Below are positions 34,582 through 42,251 of a stretch of 64,000 nt of DNA, one piece after another (the first letter of the stretch is position 1; the number at the start of each line of letters is the position of its first letter). Source of the DNA: Erythrobacter cryptus DSM 12079 (GTDB taxonomy: Bacteria; Pseudomonadota; Alphaproteobacteria; Sphingomonadales; Sphingomonadaceae); NCBI RefSeq assembly GCF_000422985.1, contig NZ_AUHC01000008.1:90108-154107 (forward strand). The letters are read 5' to 3'. The notes beneath the pieces were generated by a model that saw only the letters and a list, made by a program, of their open reading frames with translations, searched no databases and had not been told where the DNA came from. Made by a program: the position numbers and the translations under genes.

Positions 34582-34950
34582 TCACTCGACATTGTGGTGG
34601 GGAGGCTGGGCGCTCCACAGGGCGCGGACGCGCTCGATATGTTCGGCTTCGCCCAGGCGGTTGCGGATATCGACGAAGGGAAGGGCGTCGAGGATCCAGG
34701 TGGCAAGCTGGGGATGGGTGAGGTGGTAGAAATGGCTGCGCCCGTTGCGTCGCTCCGCGACCAGCCGGTGTGCCCGCAGCAGCGCCAGATGCTGCGAGAT
34801 CCGGGTGGATGGCAGTGCCAGCGCAGCGGCAAGCTCGCTGACGGTCTTCTCTCCTTGGCCCAGTTCCTCGATCAGGCGCAGGCGATCGGCATGGGCGAGC
34901 AGCCGCATCAAATCGGCAAGGTCGCGCGAGACGATCACCCGGCTGGGCAT
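34582..34950 (-). CDS. ArsR-family regulator, cysteine-free (second paralogue)
   Basis: Winged-helix repressor of 122 residues. Its HTH reads SELAAALALPSTRISQHLALLRAHRLV and the wing RRNGRSHFYHLTHPQL. No cysteine is present; histidines cluster at the C-terminus (QPPHHNVE). It is the promoter-proximal gene of the carbonic anhydrase/SulP unit and likely autoregulates through the inverted repeat at 34966-34989. The start chosen has GGGGAGGG directly upstream; an earlier in-frame start at 34989 would place the repeat inside the gene. Confidence 0.88.
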   Translation of the reverse strand: MPSRVIVSRDLADLMRLLAHADRLRLIEELGQGEKTVSELAAALALPSTRISQHLALLRAHRLVAERRNGRSHFYHLTHPQLATWILDALPFVDIRNRLGEAEHIERVRALWSAQPPHHNVE

Positions 34951-34965
34951 GAACCCTCCCCATAG

Positions 34966-34989
34966 ATGCATAATTTTGCAGATATGCAT
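34966..34989. promoter_or_regulatory. inverted repeat, candidate ArsR operator
   Basis: ATGCATA (34966-34972) and TATGCAT (34983-34989) form an exact 7-base inverted repeat with a 10-base spacer, centred about 27 bases upstream of the arsR start at 34950. It is an AT-rich patch in GC-rich DNA. This spacing suits binding of a winged-helix dimer. It could also affect the divergent gene at 35128. Confidence 0.55.
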
Positions 34990-35127
34990 TCATGAGGCTA
35001 TGTGATAATGATGGGGCGGTCAACCCGCGATGGGCGAGGCGAGCCCCGGCCCGGTTCTCCGGCCCGTGGCGGGAGGTTCCGCAGCTGCCCATTGCGCCCG
35101 CGCCCGCGCCCGGCCAAAGCAGCGGGC

Positions 35128-35718
35128 ATGGCGTTTCGCCCCGATCTCGTCCTGTTCGTGCGCTATCCCGTGCCCGGGCAATGCAAGACCCGGCTGATCC
35201 CGGCGCTGGGGGCCGAGGGCGCCGCCGCGCTCCACAGGCGCCTGGCCGAGCGCAGCGCCGCGGTGCTGCGCGCCGCCGGCGGGCCGGTGGTGATCGCCTA
35301 TACCGGGGCGGACGAGGCCGCCTTTCGCGCCTGGCTGGGCCCGGATCACGCCTATGTCGCTCAGGCCGAGGGCGATCTTTCGGCCCGCCTCATTCCCTTT
35401 GCCGCACGCGCCCCGGTGATCTTTTTCGGCGCCGATACCCCCGATCTGGCGCCCGCCCATGTCACCGCGGCGGTGGCGGCGCTCGCCACGCACCCGGTGG
35501 CGGTCGGCCCGGCCGAGGATGGCGGCTATTATTGCCTTGCCTTGCGCGAACCCCGGACAGACCTGCTCACCGATATGCCCTGGAGCACCAGCGCGGTGCT
35601 GGGCGAAACCCTGCGCCGGCTCGCGGCGACCGGCACTCCCGTTGCGCTGCTCGAGACCCTCGCCGATTGCGACCGGCCCGAGGACCTTGCCCGCTGGCCG
35701 GGCCTCGCACCATGCTGA
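35128..35718 (+). CDS. TIGR04282/DUF2064 glycosyltransferase-like protein
   Basis: A 196-residue protein of the DUF2064 group, related to nucleotidyltransferase/glycosyltransferase-A folds (named 'transferase 1, rSAM/selenodomain-associated'). Landmarks are LVLFVRYPVPGQCKTRLIPALG, PVIFFGADTPDLAPAHVTAAV and VGPAEDGGYYCLALR. It overlaps the next gene by 7 bases, and the two are a recurrent pair. The metabolic role is not established. I took the ATG at 35128 since earlier in-frame starts give a low-complexity Arg/Pro leader. The ribosome-binding site is weak. Confidence 0.85.
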   Translation: MAFRPDLVLFVRYPVPGQCKTRLIPALGAEGAAALHRRLAERSAAVLRAAGGPVVIAYTGADEAAFRAWLGPDHAYVAQAEGDLSARLIPFAARAPVIFFGADTPDLAPAHVTAAVAALATHPVAVGPAEDGGYYCLALREPRTDLLTDMPWSTSAVLGETLRRLAATGTPVALLETLADCDRPEDLARWPGLAPC

Positions 35719-36440
35719 GCCTCACCATCCTCATCCCCACCTACAACGAGGAAGCGGCGCTCCCCGCCACGCTCGCGGCGCTCGACGCGCTCGATCCGGC
35801 GCCCGATGAGGTGCTTGTGGTCGATGGCGGCAGCAGCGATGCCACCTGCGCCATCGCCCGCGCGGCGGGCGTCATCTGCATAGTCGCGCCGCGCAAGGGC
35901 CGCGGGGCGCAGATCAACCACGGGGTTGCCGCAGCGAAGGGCACGATCGTCTGCGTGCTCCACGCCGATACCATCCTGCCGCGCGATGCGGTGGCGCTGA
36001 TGCGCGCGGCGATGGCCGATCCTGCCACCGCGCTTGCCGGCTTCATGCCGCGCTTCGTCGGCGCGCGGGGCACGCGCTGGGGCTCGACCTTCCACAACAT
36101 CATCAAGACCTGGTACATCCCGGCGCTGTTTTGCCCGCGGCTGTTCCTGCGCGGGGTGCGGCTCCTGTTCGGCGATCATGCGATGTTCTTCCGCCGCGAT
36201 GATTTTCTGCGGCTCGGCGGCTGTGACGAACGCGCCCCGGTGCTCGAGGAGGCGGGGCTGTGCCTTGCCTTTGCCCGGATCGGGCGCATCCGCCTGCTGC
36301 CCCGCTGGGTGCTGACCTCGGACCGCCGCATCGCCGCCTGGGGCAGCTGGCGCGCCAACTGGATCTATTTCAAGGTCAGCGCGCTGTGGGCGCTGGGCGC
36401 GCGCGAGGAACTGGCCGCGCACTACCCCGACATCCGCTGA
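35712..36440 (+). CDS. TIGR04283 family glycosyltransferase (GT2-like)
   Basis: GT-A fold family-2 glycosyltransferase-like protein, 242 residues. The N-terminus LTILIPTYNEEAALPATLAAL and LVVDGGSSDATCAIAR form the nucleotide-binding part, HADTILP is the DxD-equivalent, and LFGDHAMFFRRDDFLRLGGCDE is the acceptor-side motif of TIGR04283 ('transferase 2, rSAM/selenodomain-associated'). A hydrophobic C-terminal segment (WRANWIYFKVSALWALG) may contact the membrane. It partners the DUF2064 protein just upstream. It is convergent with btaB. Confidence 0.87.
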   Translation: MLSLTILIPTYNEEAALPATLAALDALDPAPDEVLVVDGGSSDATCAIARAAGVICIVAPRKGRGAQINHGVAAAKGTIVCVLHADTILPRDAVALMRAAMADPATALAGFMPRFVGARGTRWGSTFHNIIKTWYIPALFCPRLFLRGVRLLFGDHAMFFRRDDFLRLGGCDERAPVLEEAGLCLAFARIGRIRLLPRWVLTSDRRIAAWGSWRANWIYFKVSALWALGAREELAAHYPDIR

Positions 36441-36456
36441 GCGGCTGGCGCGCGGC

Positions 36457-37095
36457 TCAGGCGCTGAGCACGTGGAGCTGGTAATAGCCGAGCGGGCCGC
36501 GGCGACTGGCGATCATCAGCCCGCGCGTCTGCGCGATGCGCCGCGCCGCGGCGGGCAGGCCCTCGCGCGGGCTGACATGGAACCTCGCCAGCCAGGCGCG
36601 CAGCAGCCGCGCGGCGGGGCGGGGCAGGCCGGAAAGATCGCCGAAATCGACCACGTGCAGCGATCCGCCCGGGGCGATGAGGCTGGCAGCCTGATCGAGC
36701 GCGCGCTCCCACTCGGGGATCATCGAGAGCGAATAGGACAGCACGATCCGCTCGAAGGCAGGTTCGCCGAGCAGCGCCGCGGCATCGAAGCTGCAGGCAT
36801 CGCCTTGGCCAAGCCGCGCCTTGGGGCCGAGCGCGGCGCGCGCGCTCTTGAGCATCTCGGCCGAAATATCGAGGCCAAAAAGCCGCGCGCCCGGCCACGC
36901 CTTGCCCACCTTGGCAAGGTTGCGCCCGGTGCCGCAGGCCAGCTCGAGCACGCGCATCCCGGGGCGGGCATCAAGCCCGGCAATCAGCGTGTCGCGCCCG
37001 AACAGATAATATTTGCGTGTGAGATCATAGATATGGCGCTGGCCGCGATAGATCTCGTCCATCAGCGCGGCGTGCGAAGAACCGCGGCTTGCCAT
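36457..37095 (-). CDS. btaB: BtaB-like diacylglycerylhomoserine N-methyltransferase
   Basis: Class I SAM-dependent methyltransferase of 212 residues. The start MASRGSSHAALMDEIYRGQRHIYDLTRKYYLFGRD and the SAM loop VLELACGTGRNL (about 49-60) match BtaB, which adds three methyl groups to diacylglycerylhomoserine to make the betaine lipid DGTS. The ATG overlaps the btaA stop (TGATG); a GTG one codon upstream is the alternative. Adjacency to btaA is the strongest support. A ubiquinone-type methyltransferase is the main alternative. Confidence 0.85.
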   Translation of the reverse strand: MASRGSSHAALMDEIYRGQRHIYDLTRKYYLFGRDTLIAGLDARPGMRVLELACGTGRNLAKVGKAWPGARLFGLDISAEMLKSARAALGPKARLGQGDACSFDAAALLGEPAFERIVLSYSLSMIPEWERALDQAASLIAPGGSLHVVDFGDLSGLPRPAARLLRAWLARFHVSPREGLPAAARRIAQTRGLMIASRRGPLGYYQLHVLSA

Positions 37096-38309
37096 CACGC
37101 CAGCTCATAGACATGCACGCCGCCATAGATCGAGGAGCGATCGCGGCGGGTGAGATCGGCGGAAAGCGCCTCAAGATAGCGCCATTGCGACAGGATCGCA
37201 TGGTCGAGCCGGCCGGGCAGCAGGCTCGGCTCGGCCGCGGTGCGGAACAGCACCCGCGCGCCGGGGCGGCTGGCACGGGTGATCCGGCTCCAGAGCTGAT
37301 CGAGCTGGGCATTGTTCATCCAGTCCTGCGCATCGAGCAGCACGAAGCGGTCGATGCTCGCCGGTTCCTGCGCGCCGATCCAGTCCACCATATTGGCGCG
37401 GGTCACGGCGATCCGGTCGATCCGCGCGCGCATCGCCTCCCAATTGGCGCGCTGGAGATAGGGCGGCAGCGGCGCGCCCTCGGCCCGGCTGTAGCCGCGG
37501 CCAAAGGCCTGCCAGGCAAAGTAATTGTCCTTCATCGCAAAGTCGCAGGCGAGCTTTTCCAGCCGCCGCCGCAGCACCTCGGCCATGCGTTCATCGCCCG
37601 CAAGGTGCGCGAACTGCGCCGGAGGGATGCCGAGGCCGAAAAGCGAGGCCGGCTGATCGGTGAGCCAGCGGATGAAGCGCTTGTCGAACACCGGGGCAAG
37701 CTCGCGCGCGAACACCGCGCGCTGCTCCTCGAGCGTCTCGGCGGCGAGCAGCTTGCCAAGATCGATCTTGTAGAGCCGGGCAAAGACATGGGCGAGGCCG
37801 ATGAAATTGCCGAGCAGGCCCTGCTTGTAGAGCCCCTTGGTGAAATAGGAGATGCGCCGCCGCCCGCGGATGTCGCGCGCTTCCCAATAGGCGCGGCTTT
37901 CCGCATCGAGATGCGGGGCGATCATGGTGCGATAGACCTCGGCATTCTCCTTGTGATCGGCTTGGGCGAAGAAGCGGTGGAAGCGCTCGTAATTGGGCAG
38001 GTGGCGGATCGCCGCGATCTTGAGCCGCCCGAGCGCCACATGCGCGCGGTTGAGATCGACCGCGGTGACGCTGGCTGGCCCGGCGGTGAGATAGGACAGC
38101 GCGTTGCAGCTGCCGCTGGCGATGCACATCACCCGGCTTTCGGGCGTGATCGCGAGGCCATCCATATCGACCACCGGGTCTTCCCAGATCTGGGCATAGA
38201 CAAGCCCGCGGAAAGCCAGGGCAAAGGCCTTGTCGAGCAGCTTGTCGCCAAGCCCTGCCTCCTTGCGCACCACCGCATCCTCGATGATCCGCTTCGCCTG
38301 TGTTGCCAT
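37095..38309 (-). CDS. btaA: BtaA, SAM:diacylglycerol 3-amino-3-carboxypropyltransferase
   Basis: DUF3419 enzyme (404 residues) that moves the 3-amino-3-carboxypropyl group of SAM to diacylglycerol, the first step of DGTS betaine-lipid synthesis at the inner membrane. Signatures are GLVYAQIWEDPVVDMDGLAI, MCIASGSCNALSYLTAGPASVTAVDLNRAH (the SAM-binding strand-loop), VFDKRFIRWLTDQPASLFGLGIPPAQ and DRFVLLDAQDWM. It overlaps btaB. DGTS usually replaces phospholipids under phosphate limitation; a weak direct repeat upstream (38335-38352) could relate to this. Confidence 0.93.
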   Translation of the reverse strand: MATQAKRIIEDAVVRKEAGLGDKLLDKAFALAFRGLVYAQIWEDPVVDMDGLAITPESRVMCIASGSCNALSYLTAGPASVTAVDLNRAHVALGRLKIAAIRHLPNYERFHRFFAQADHKENAEVYRTMIAPHLDAESRAYWEARDIRGRRRISYFTKGLYKQGLLGNFIGLAHVFARLYKIDLGKLLAAETLEEQRAVFARELAPVFDKRFIRWLTDQPASLFGLGIPPAQFAHLAGDERMAEVLRRRLEKLACDFAMKDNYFAWQAFGRGYSRAEGAPLPPYLQRANWEAMRARIDRIAVTRANMVDWIGAQEPASIDRFVLLDAQDWMNNAQLDQLWSRITRASRPGARVLFRTAAEPSLLPGRLDHAILSQWRYLEALSADLTRRDRSSIYGGVHVYELA

Positions 38310-38334
38310 GGCCTGTCGGGGTTCCTTGTGCCTG

Positions 38335-38352
38335 AGGTCAGGCGGCGGTCAT
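38335..38352. promoter_or_regulatory. weak Pho-box-like direct repeat upstream of btaA
   Basis: On the minus strand ATGACCG and CTGACCT are spaced by 4 bases, the 7-4-7 geometry of a Pho box, but the match to CTGTCAT-type half-sites is poor. It lies 26 bases before the btaA start. Confidence 0.22.
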
Positions 38353-38361
38353 ATGTGCCGC

Positions 38362-39354
38362 TCATGTCGGCAATGTGACGCTTTCCACAGGCCTGTTGGT
38401 TGCCGCGATGGTGGCGGCAAAGGCGGCTGGATCGGCATTGCCGCCGGTGAGCATGATCACGCTGTGCTCATCCACCGGCACCTTGCCCGCCAGCGCCGCG
38501 GCGAGCGCCGCCGCCCCGCCGGGCTCGAGCACCAGCCGCAGCCGGGCAAAGGCAAAGGCCTGGGCGGCGCGCACCTCGTCATCGCTCACCGTCACCCCCG
38601 GTTCGGCCCGGCCCGCAAGCACGGCAAGATTGATCGGATAGGTCGCGGGCGGCTGGAGCGCATCGCAGATGGTCTTGGGCGCATCGGGGCCGGCCTCGAC
38701 GATCCGCCCGGCGCGGAGCGCCTGGCCCACCATGTCCCAGCCCTGCGGCTCGACGATGTGGATCGCGGCTTGCGGCGCGCCGAGCGCAAGCCCTGCGGCC
38801 AGCCCCCCGCCGCCGCAGCAGGCAATGATGCGCGAAGGCGCGCGCCCCAGTTGCGCGGCGATCTCGATCGCGGCCGAGCCCTGCCCCTCGATCACCCAGG
38901 GGTCGGCAAAGGCATGAACCAGCGTGCCGCCTTTCTCGCCGATGAGGCGCGCGGCCACCTGGTCGCGGTCTTCCTCGCCGCGGCGGTAGAGCACCACCTC
39001 GGCTCCGAGCGCGCGGGTGCCTTCAAGCTTCACCGCCGGGGCATCATGGGGCATGACGATGGTGGCGACGATCCCCAGCCGCCGTGCCGCCCAGGCCACG
39101 CCCTGCGCGTGATTGCCCGAGGAGACCGCCACCACCCCCGCGGCGCGCTCCGTGGGGCTGAGGGTGGAGAGCCGCCACCACGCGCCCCTGATCTTGAAGG
39201 CGCCGATCGGTTGCAGGCTCTCGGCCTTGGCCCAGGCGCGCACCCCGCCGATCTCGAGCGGCAAGAGCGGGGTGGGCGGCAGGATCTGCGCGATGGCCCG
39301 GGCGGCGGCGCGCACGCCCTCGGCGTCTGGCGTTCGGCTCTGGCTCATGGGCAT
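38362..39354 (-). CDS. PLP-dependent threonine/serine dehydratase
   Basis: Fold-type-II PLP enzyme, 330 residues, deaminating threonine or serine to a 2-oxoacid. The Schiff-base lysine is Lys54 in GAFKIRGA, substrate-binding SSGNHAQG follows at about 78-85, and the phosphate loop GGGGLAAG is near 175. There is no C-terminal ACT regulatory domain, so it fits the catabolic TdcB/serine-racemase-like group more than allosteric IlvA. It is upstream of btaA on the same strand but separated by a 52-base gap. Two ATGs lie close together at the start. Confidence 0.9.
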   Translation of the reverse strand: MPMSQSRTPDAEGVRAAARAIAQILPPTPLLPLEIGGVRAWAKAESLQPIGAFKIRGAWWRLSTLSPTERAAGVVAVSSGNHAQGVAWAARRLGIVATIVMPHDAPAVKLEGTRALGAEVVLYRRGEEDRDQVAARLIGEKGGTLVHAFADPWVIEGQGSAAIEIAAQLGRAPSRIIACCGGGGLAAGLALGAPQAAIHIVEPQGWDMVGQALRAGRIVEAGPDAPKTICDALQPPATYPINLAVLAGRAEPGVTVSDDEVRAAQAFAFARLRLVLEPGGAAALAAALAGKVPVDEHSVIMLTGGNADPAAFAATIAATNRPVESVTLPT

Positions 39355-39454
39355 TGGTCCTCAAGGTTGGGCCTGCGATCATCAGGCCCGCCGGCTGCGA
39401 TCCCGAAAAGCGGTTCCCACAGCTCGGGCCAATGCTCTAAGGCGCGGGGCCGGA

Positions 39455-39477
39455 TTCGTTTCACGAAAGGTTTTCGT
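39455..39477 (+). promoter_or_regulatory. alternative hairpins masking the carboxynorspermidine dehydrogenase start
   Basis: ACGAAA (39463-39468) can pair with TTTCGT downstream (39472-39477, loop GGT) or its first five bases with TTCGT upstream (39455-39459, loop TTC). The two helices exclude each other. The downstream one encloses the AAAGG ribosome-binding site and ends one base before the ATG at 39479. This is a plausible translational switch; no function is shown. Confidence 0.45.
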
Positions 39478-39478
39478 C

Positions 39479-40705
39479 ATGTCGCCAGCCAAGTCCAGCA
39501 CGGTTCTCGTCATCGGCGCGGGCGGGGTCAGCTCGGTGTGCGTGCACAAGATGGCGTTCAACCCCGAGATCTTCCCCGAAATCCACCTCGCCAGCCGCAC
39601 CAAGGCCAAGTGCGACGCGATCGCCGCCTCGGTCAAGGCGCGCTGCGGTCGCGACATCGCCACCTACGAGATCGATGCCGAGGAAGTGCCGGCGATGGTC
39701 AACCTCATCCGCAAGGTTCAGCCCGGCCTCGTCGTCAACCTCGCGCTGCCCTATCAGGACCTGCCGATCATGGAGGCCTGCCTTGCCGCCGGGGTCGATT
39801 ATCTCGACACCGCCAATTACGAGCCCAAGGACGAGGCCAAGTTCGAATACAAGTGGCAATGGGCCTATCACGATCGTTTCCGCGAGGCCGGCCTGATGGC
39901 GCTGCTCGGCTCGGGCTTCGATCCCGGGGTCACCTCGGTCTTCACCATGTGGCTTAAAAAGCACAAATTGAAGACCATCCGTCAGCTCGACATCCTCGAT
40001 TGCAACGGGGGCGACCACGGCCAGCACTTTGCCACCAACTTCAATCCCGAAATCAACATCCGCGAAGTTACCGCCCCGGCGCGCCACTGGGAGAAGGGCC
40101 AGTGGGTCGAGACCCCGGCCATGTCCACCAAGGTCGCCTTCGACTTCGAGGGCGTGGGGCAGAAGAACATGTATCTCATGTATCACGAGGAGCTTGAAAG
40201 CCTCACCCGCTTCGTCCCCGAGCTTGAGCGGGCGCGCTTCTGGATGACCTTTGGCGATCAATACATCAACTATCTGACCGTGCTGCAGAATGTCGGCATG
40301 ACCAGCATCGAGCCGGTGAAGTTCCAGGGCCGCGAGATCATCCCGCTGCAATTCCTCGCCGCGGTGCTGCCCAAGCCCGAAACCCTGGGCGAGACCACCA
40401 AGGGCAACACCAATATCGGTGTCATCGCCACCGGCGAGGCGATCGATGGCAGCGGCGAAAAGACGTTCTACATCAAGAACATCTGCAGCCATGAGGCGGC
40501 TTACGAGGAAACCGGCAACCAGGCGGTGAGCTACACCACCGGGGTGCCGGCCATGATCGGCGCGGCGCTGATGGTGCAGAACATCTGGCGCGGGGAAGGG
40601 GTGTTCAACATGGAGCAGATGGATCCCGATCCCTTCATGGAGATGCTCAACCGGCACGGCCTTCCCTGGACGGTGGAGGAGCTGCCAGAGCCGGTGGCGT
40701 TCTGA
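39479..40705 (+). CDS. carboxynorspermidine/carboxyspermidine dehydrogenase
   Basis: Saccharopine-dehydrogenase-like enzyme (CASDH), 408 residues. It condenses aspartate semialdehyde with a diamine and reduces the imine with NADPH to carboxy(nor)spermidine. It has an N-terminal Rossmann motif VLVIGAGGVSSVCVHK (9-24), VVNLALPYQDLPIMEACLAAGVDYLDTANYE, LLGSGFDPGVTSVF and the C-terminal CSHEAAYEETGNQAVSYTTGVPA. With putrescine as amine it supplies spermidine. It overlaps the next gene by 1 base and forms an operon with a DMT protein and the decarboxylase NspC. Confidence 0.93.
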   Translation: MSPAKSSTVLVIGAGGVSSVCVHKMAFNPEIFPEIHLASRTKAKCDAIAASVKARCGRDIATYEIDAEEVPAMVNLIRKVQPGLVVNLALPYQDLPIMEACLAAGVDYLDTANYEPKDEAKFEYKWQWAYHDRFREAGLMALLGSGFDPGVTSVFTMWLKKHKLKTIRQLDILDCNGGDHGQHFATNFNPEINIREVTAPARHWEKGQWVETPAMSTKVAFDFEGVGQKNMYLMYHEELESLTRFVPELERARFWMTFGDQYINYLTVLQNVGMTSIEPVKFQGREIIPLQFLAAVLPKPETLGETTKGNTNIGVIATGEAIDGSGEKTFYIKNICSHEAAYEETGNQAVSYTTGVPAMIGAALMVQNIWRGEGVFNMEQMDPDPFMEMLNRHGLPWTVEELPEPVAF

Positions 40706-41058
40706 TGCCTGCGGCCGGAGCGATCCTGCCCGTCATCCTGCTCGCGCTCGCGGCGGTGCTGATGAATGTTGCCTGGTATTATCACCTGAAGCAGCCTTCG
40801 CTCGGGCTGCTGGCGGCGATCGGGCTCGCCTGGGGCATTGCCCTTGTCGAATATTGCCTGGCGGTGCCGGCCAACCGCATCGGCATTGCTCATTTCTCGC
40901 TCGCCGAGCTCAAGACCATCCAGGAAGTGCTCTCGCTCGCCGGCTTTGTCGTGGTTGCCTGGGTGCTGTTCGGCCAGGCCCCCGGCCCCAGCCAGCTTGC
41001 CGGCTTTGCCCTCATTGCAGGAGGCGCGTTCATGATCTTCAAGAGCCCGCTCGGCTGA
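40705..41058 (+). CDS. DUF486/DMT-family small membrane protein
   Basis: Membrane protein of 117 residues with four hydrophobic helices (ILPVILLALAAVLMNVAWYYHLK, LGLLAAIGLAWGIALVEYCLAVPANRIG, SLAGFVVVAWVLFG, LAGFALIAGGAFMIFK), the single-repeat length of small multidrug-resistance-like DMT proteins. The conserved segment EYCLAVPANRIG followed by LSLAELKTIQEVL-like sequence marks the DUF486 group. It is nested between the two carboxyspermidine genes with overlapping stop/start codons at both ends, so export or exchange of polyamines or precursors is possible, but this is inference. Confidence 0.85.
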   Translation: MPAAGAILPVILLALAAVLMNVAWYYHLKQPSLGLLAAIGLAWGIALVEYCLAVPANRIGIAHFSLAELKTIQEVLSLAGFVVVAWVLFGQAPGPSQLAGFALIAGGAFMIFKSPLG

Positions 41059-42251
41059 TGCAGACGAAGGCCGGCGATCCGGGCGCCTTTGCCCATTTCG
41101 ATCTGGCGCGGGTGGATAGCCCCGCCTTCGTTGTCGATGCCGCGAAGCTGCGCGCCAATTGCCGCGTGCTTGCCGCGGTGCGCGATGCCGCGGCGGCCGA
41201 GGGCGGGGATATCCGCATCTTCGCCGCGCTCAAGGCCTTCAGCATGTGGGCCACCGCGCCGATCATCGGCGAATATCTCGATGGGGTGGCGACCTCAGGC
41301 CTGTGGGAAGCGCGCCTTGCCAGCGAGTTCTATGATGGCGAGATCGCTACCTATTCGGCCGCCTTCAAGCCCGAGGATCTGCCCGAGATCTGCCGCCTGT
41401 CCGATCATCTGATCTTCAATTCGCCCTATCAGCTCGCCCGCGCCCGCCCGATCCTTGAGCAGGCGGCAGCGAGCGGGGCGCGGGTGAGCCTGGGCTTGCG
41501 CGTCAATCCGCAGGTCGCCACCGGAGAGGTTGCCAAATATGATCCTTCCGCCCCCGGCTCGCGCCTCGGCTTTCCGCTCGACCAGCTTCTGCCCGAGCAT
41601 CTGGAAGGGATCGAGGGCATCCACTTCCACAACCTGTGCGAGCAGGATTTCCTCCCGTTGCAGACGACCTGGGACCGGGTGTTCGATGCGATCGAGCCCT
41701 ATTTCGACCAGCTCAAGTGGATCAACATGGGGGGCGGCCACCACATCACCCGCGCCGATTACCAGCGCGCCGAACTCGTCCAGTTCCTCAAGGATGCCGC
41801 GGCCGACACCGGCTGCCAGATCATCCTCGAGCCGGGCGAGGCGGTGGCGCTCGATGCCGGGATCCTGGTAGGCACGCTGCTCGACACCCACGAGAACGGG
41901 GTGATGGTGGGCATCACCGACATCTCGGCCACCTGCCACATGCCCGATGTGCTCGAGGCGCCCTATCGCCCGGCGATGCTGGGCGAGCGCGACGATCCGG
42001 CGATCGCCCCGATCAGGCTCGGCGGGCCCTCGTGCCTCGCGGGCGATGTGATCGGCGATTATCGCCTGCCCGTGCCGGCCGAGCCGGGGGCGCGCTTTGC
42101 CTTTCTCGATCAGGCCCATTACTCGATGGTCAAGACCAATACCTTCAACGGCGTGCCCTTGCCCTCGATCTGGCTGTGGGACAGCGAGACCGACGCGCTC
42201 GAATGCATCAAGCGCTTCGCTTACGAGGATTTCCGTGATCGGCTGAGCTAA
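41058..42251 (+). CDS. nspC: carboxynorspermidine decarboxylase NspC
   Basis: Fold-type-III PLP decarboxylase, 397 residues, converting carboxy(nor)spermidine to (nor)spermidine. Lys59 in FAALKAFSMW is the PLP lysine. VNPQVATGEVAKYDPSAPGSRLGFP, HNLCEQDF, INMGGGHHITRADY and ILEPGEAVALDAG are typical NspC blocks, as is the C-terminal LDQAHYSMVKTNTFNG. The ATG overlaps the stop of the small membrane protein gene (TGATG). It ends in a 4-base tail-to-tail overlap with the DUF3137 gene. Confidence 0.94.
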   Translation: MQTKAGDPGAFAHFDLARVDSPAFVVDAAKLRANCRVLAAVRDAAAAEGGDIRIFAALKAFSMWATAPIIGEYLDGVATSGLWEARLASEFYDGEIATYSAAFKPEDLPEICRLSDHLIFNSPYQLARARPILEQAAASGARVSLGLRVNPQVATGEVAKYDPSAPGSRLGFPLDQLLPEHLEGIEGIHFHNLCEQDFLPLQTTWDRVFDAIEPYFDQLKWINMGGGHHITRADYQRAELVQFLKDAAADTGCQIILEPGEAVALDAGILVGTLLDTHENGVMVGITDISATCHMPDVLEAPYRPAMLGERDDPAIAPIRLGGPSCLAGDVIGDYRLPVPAEPGARFAFLDQAHYSMVKTNTFNGVPLPSIWLWDSETDALECIKRFAYEDFRDRLS

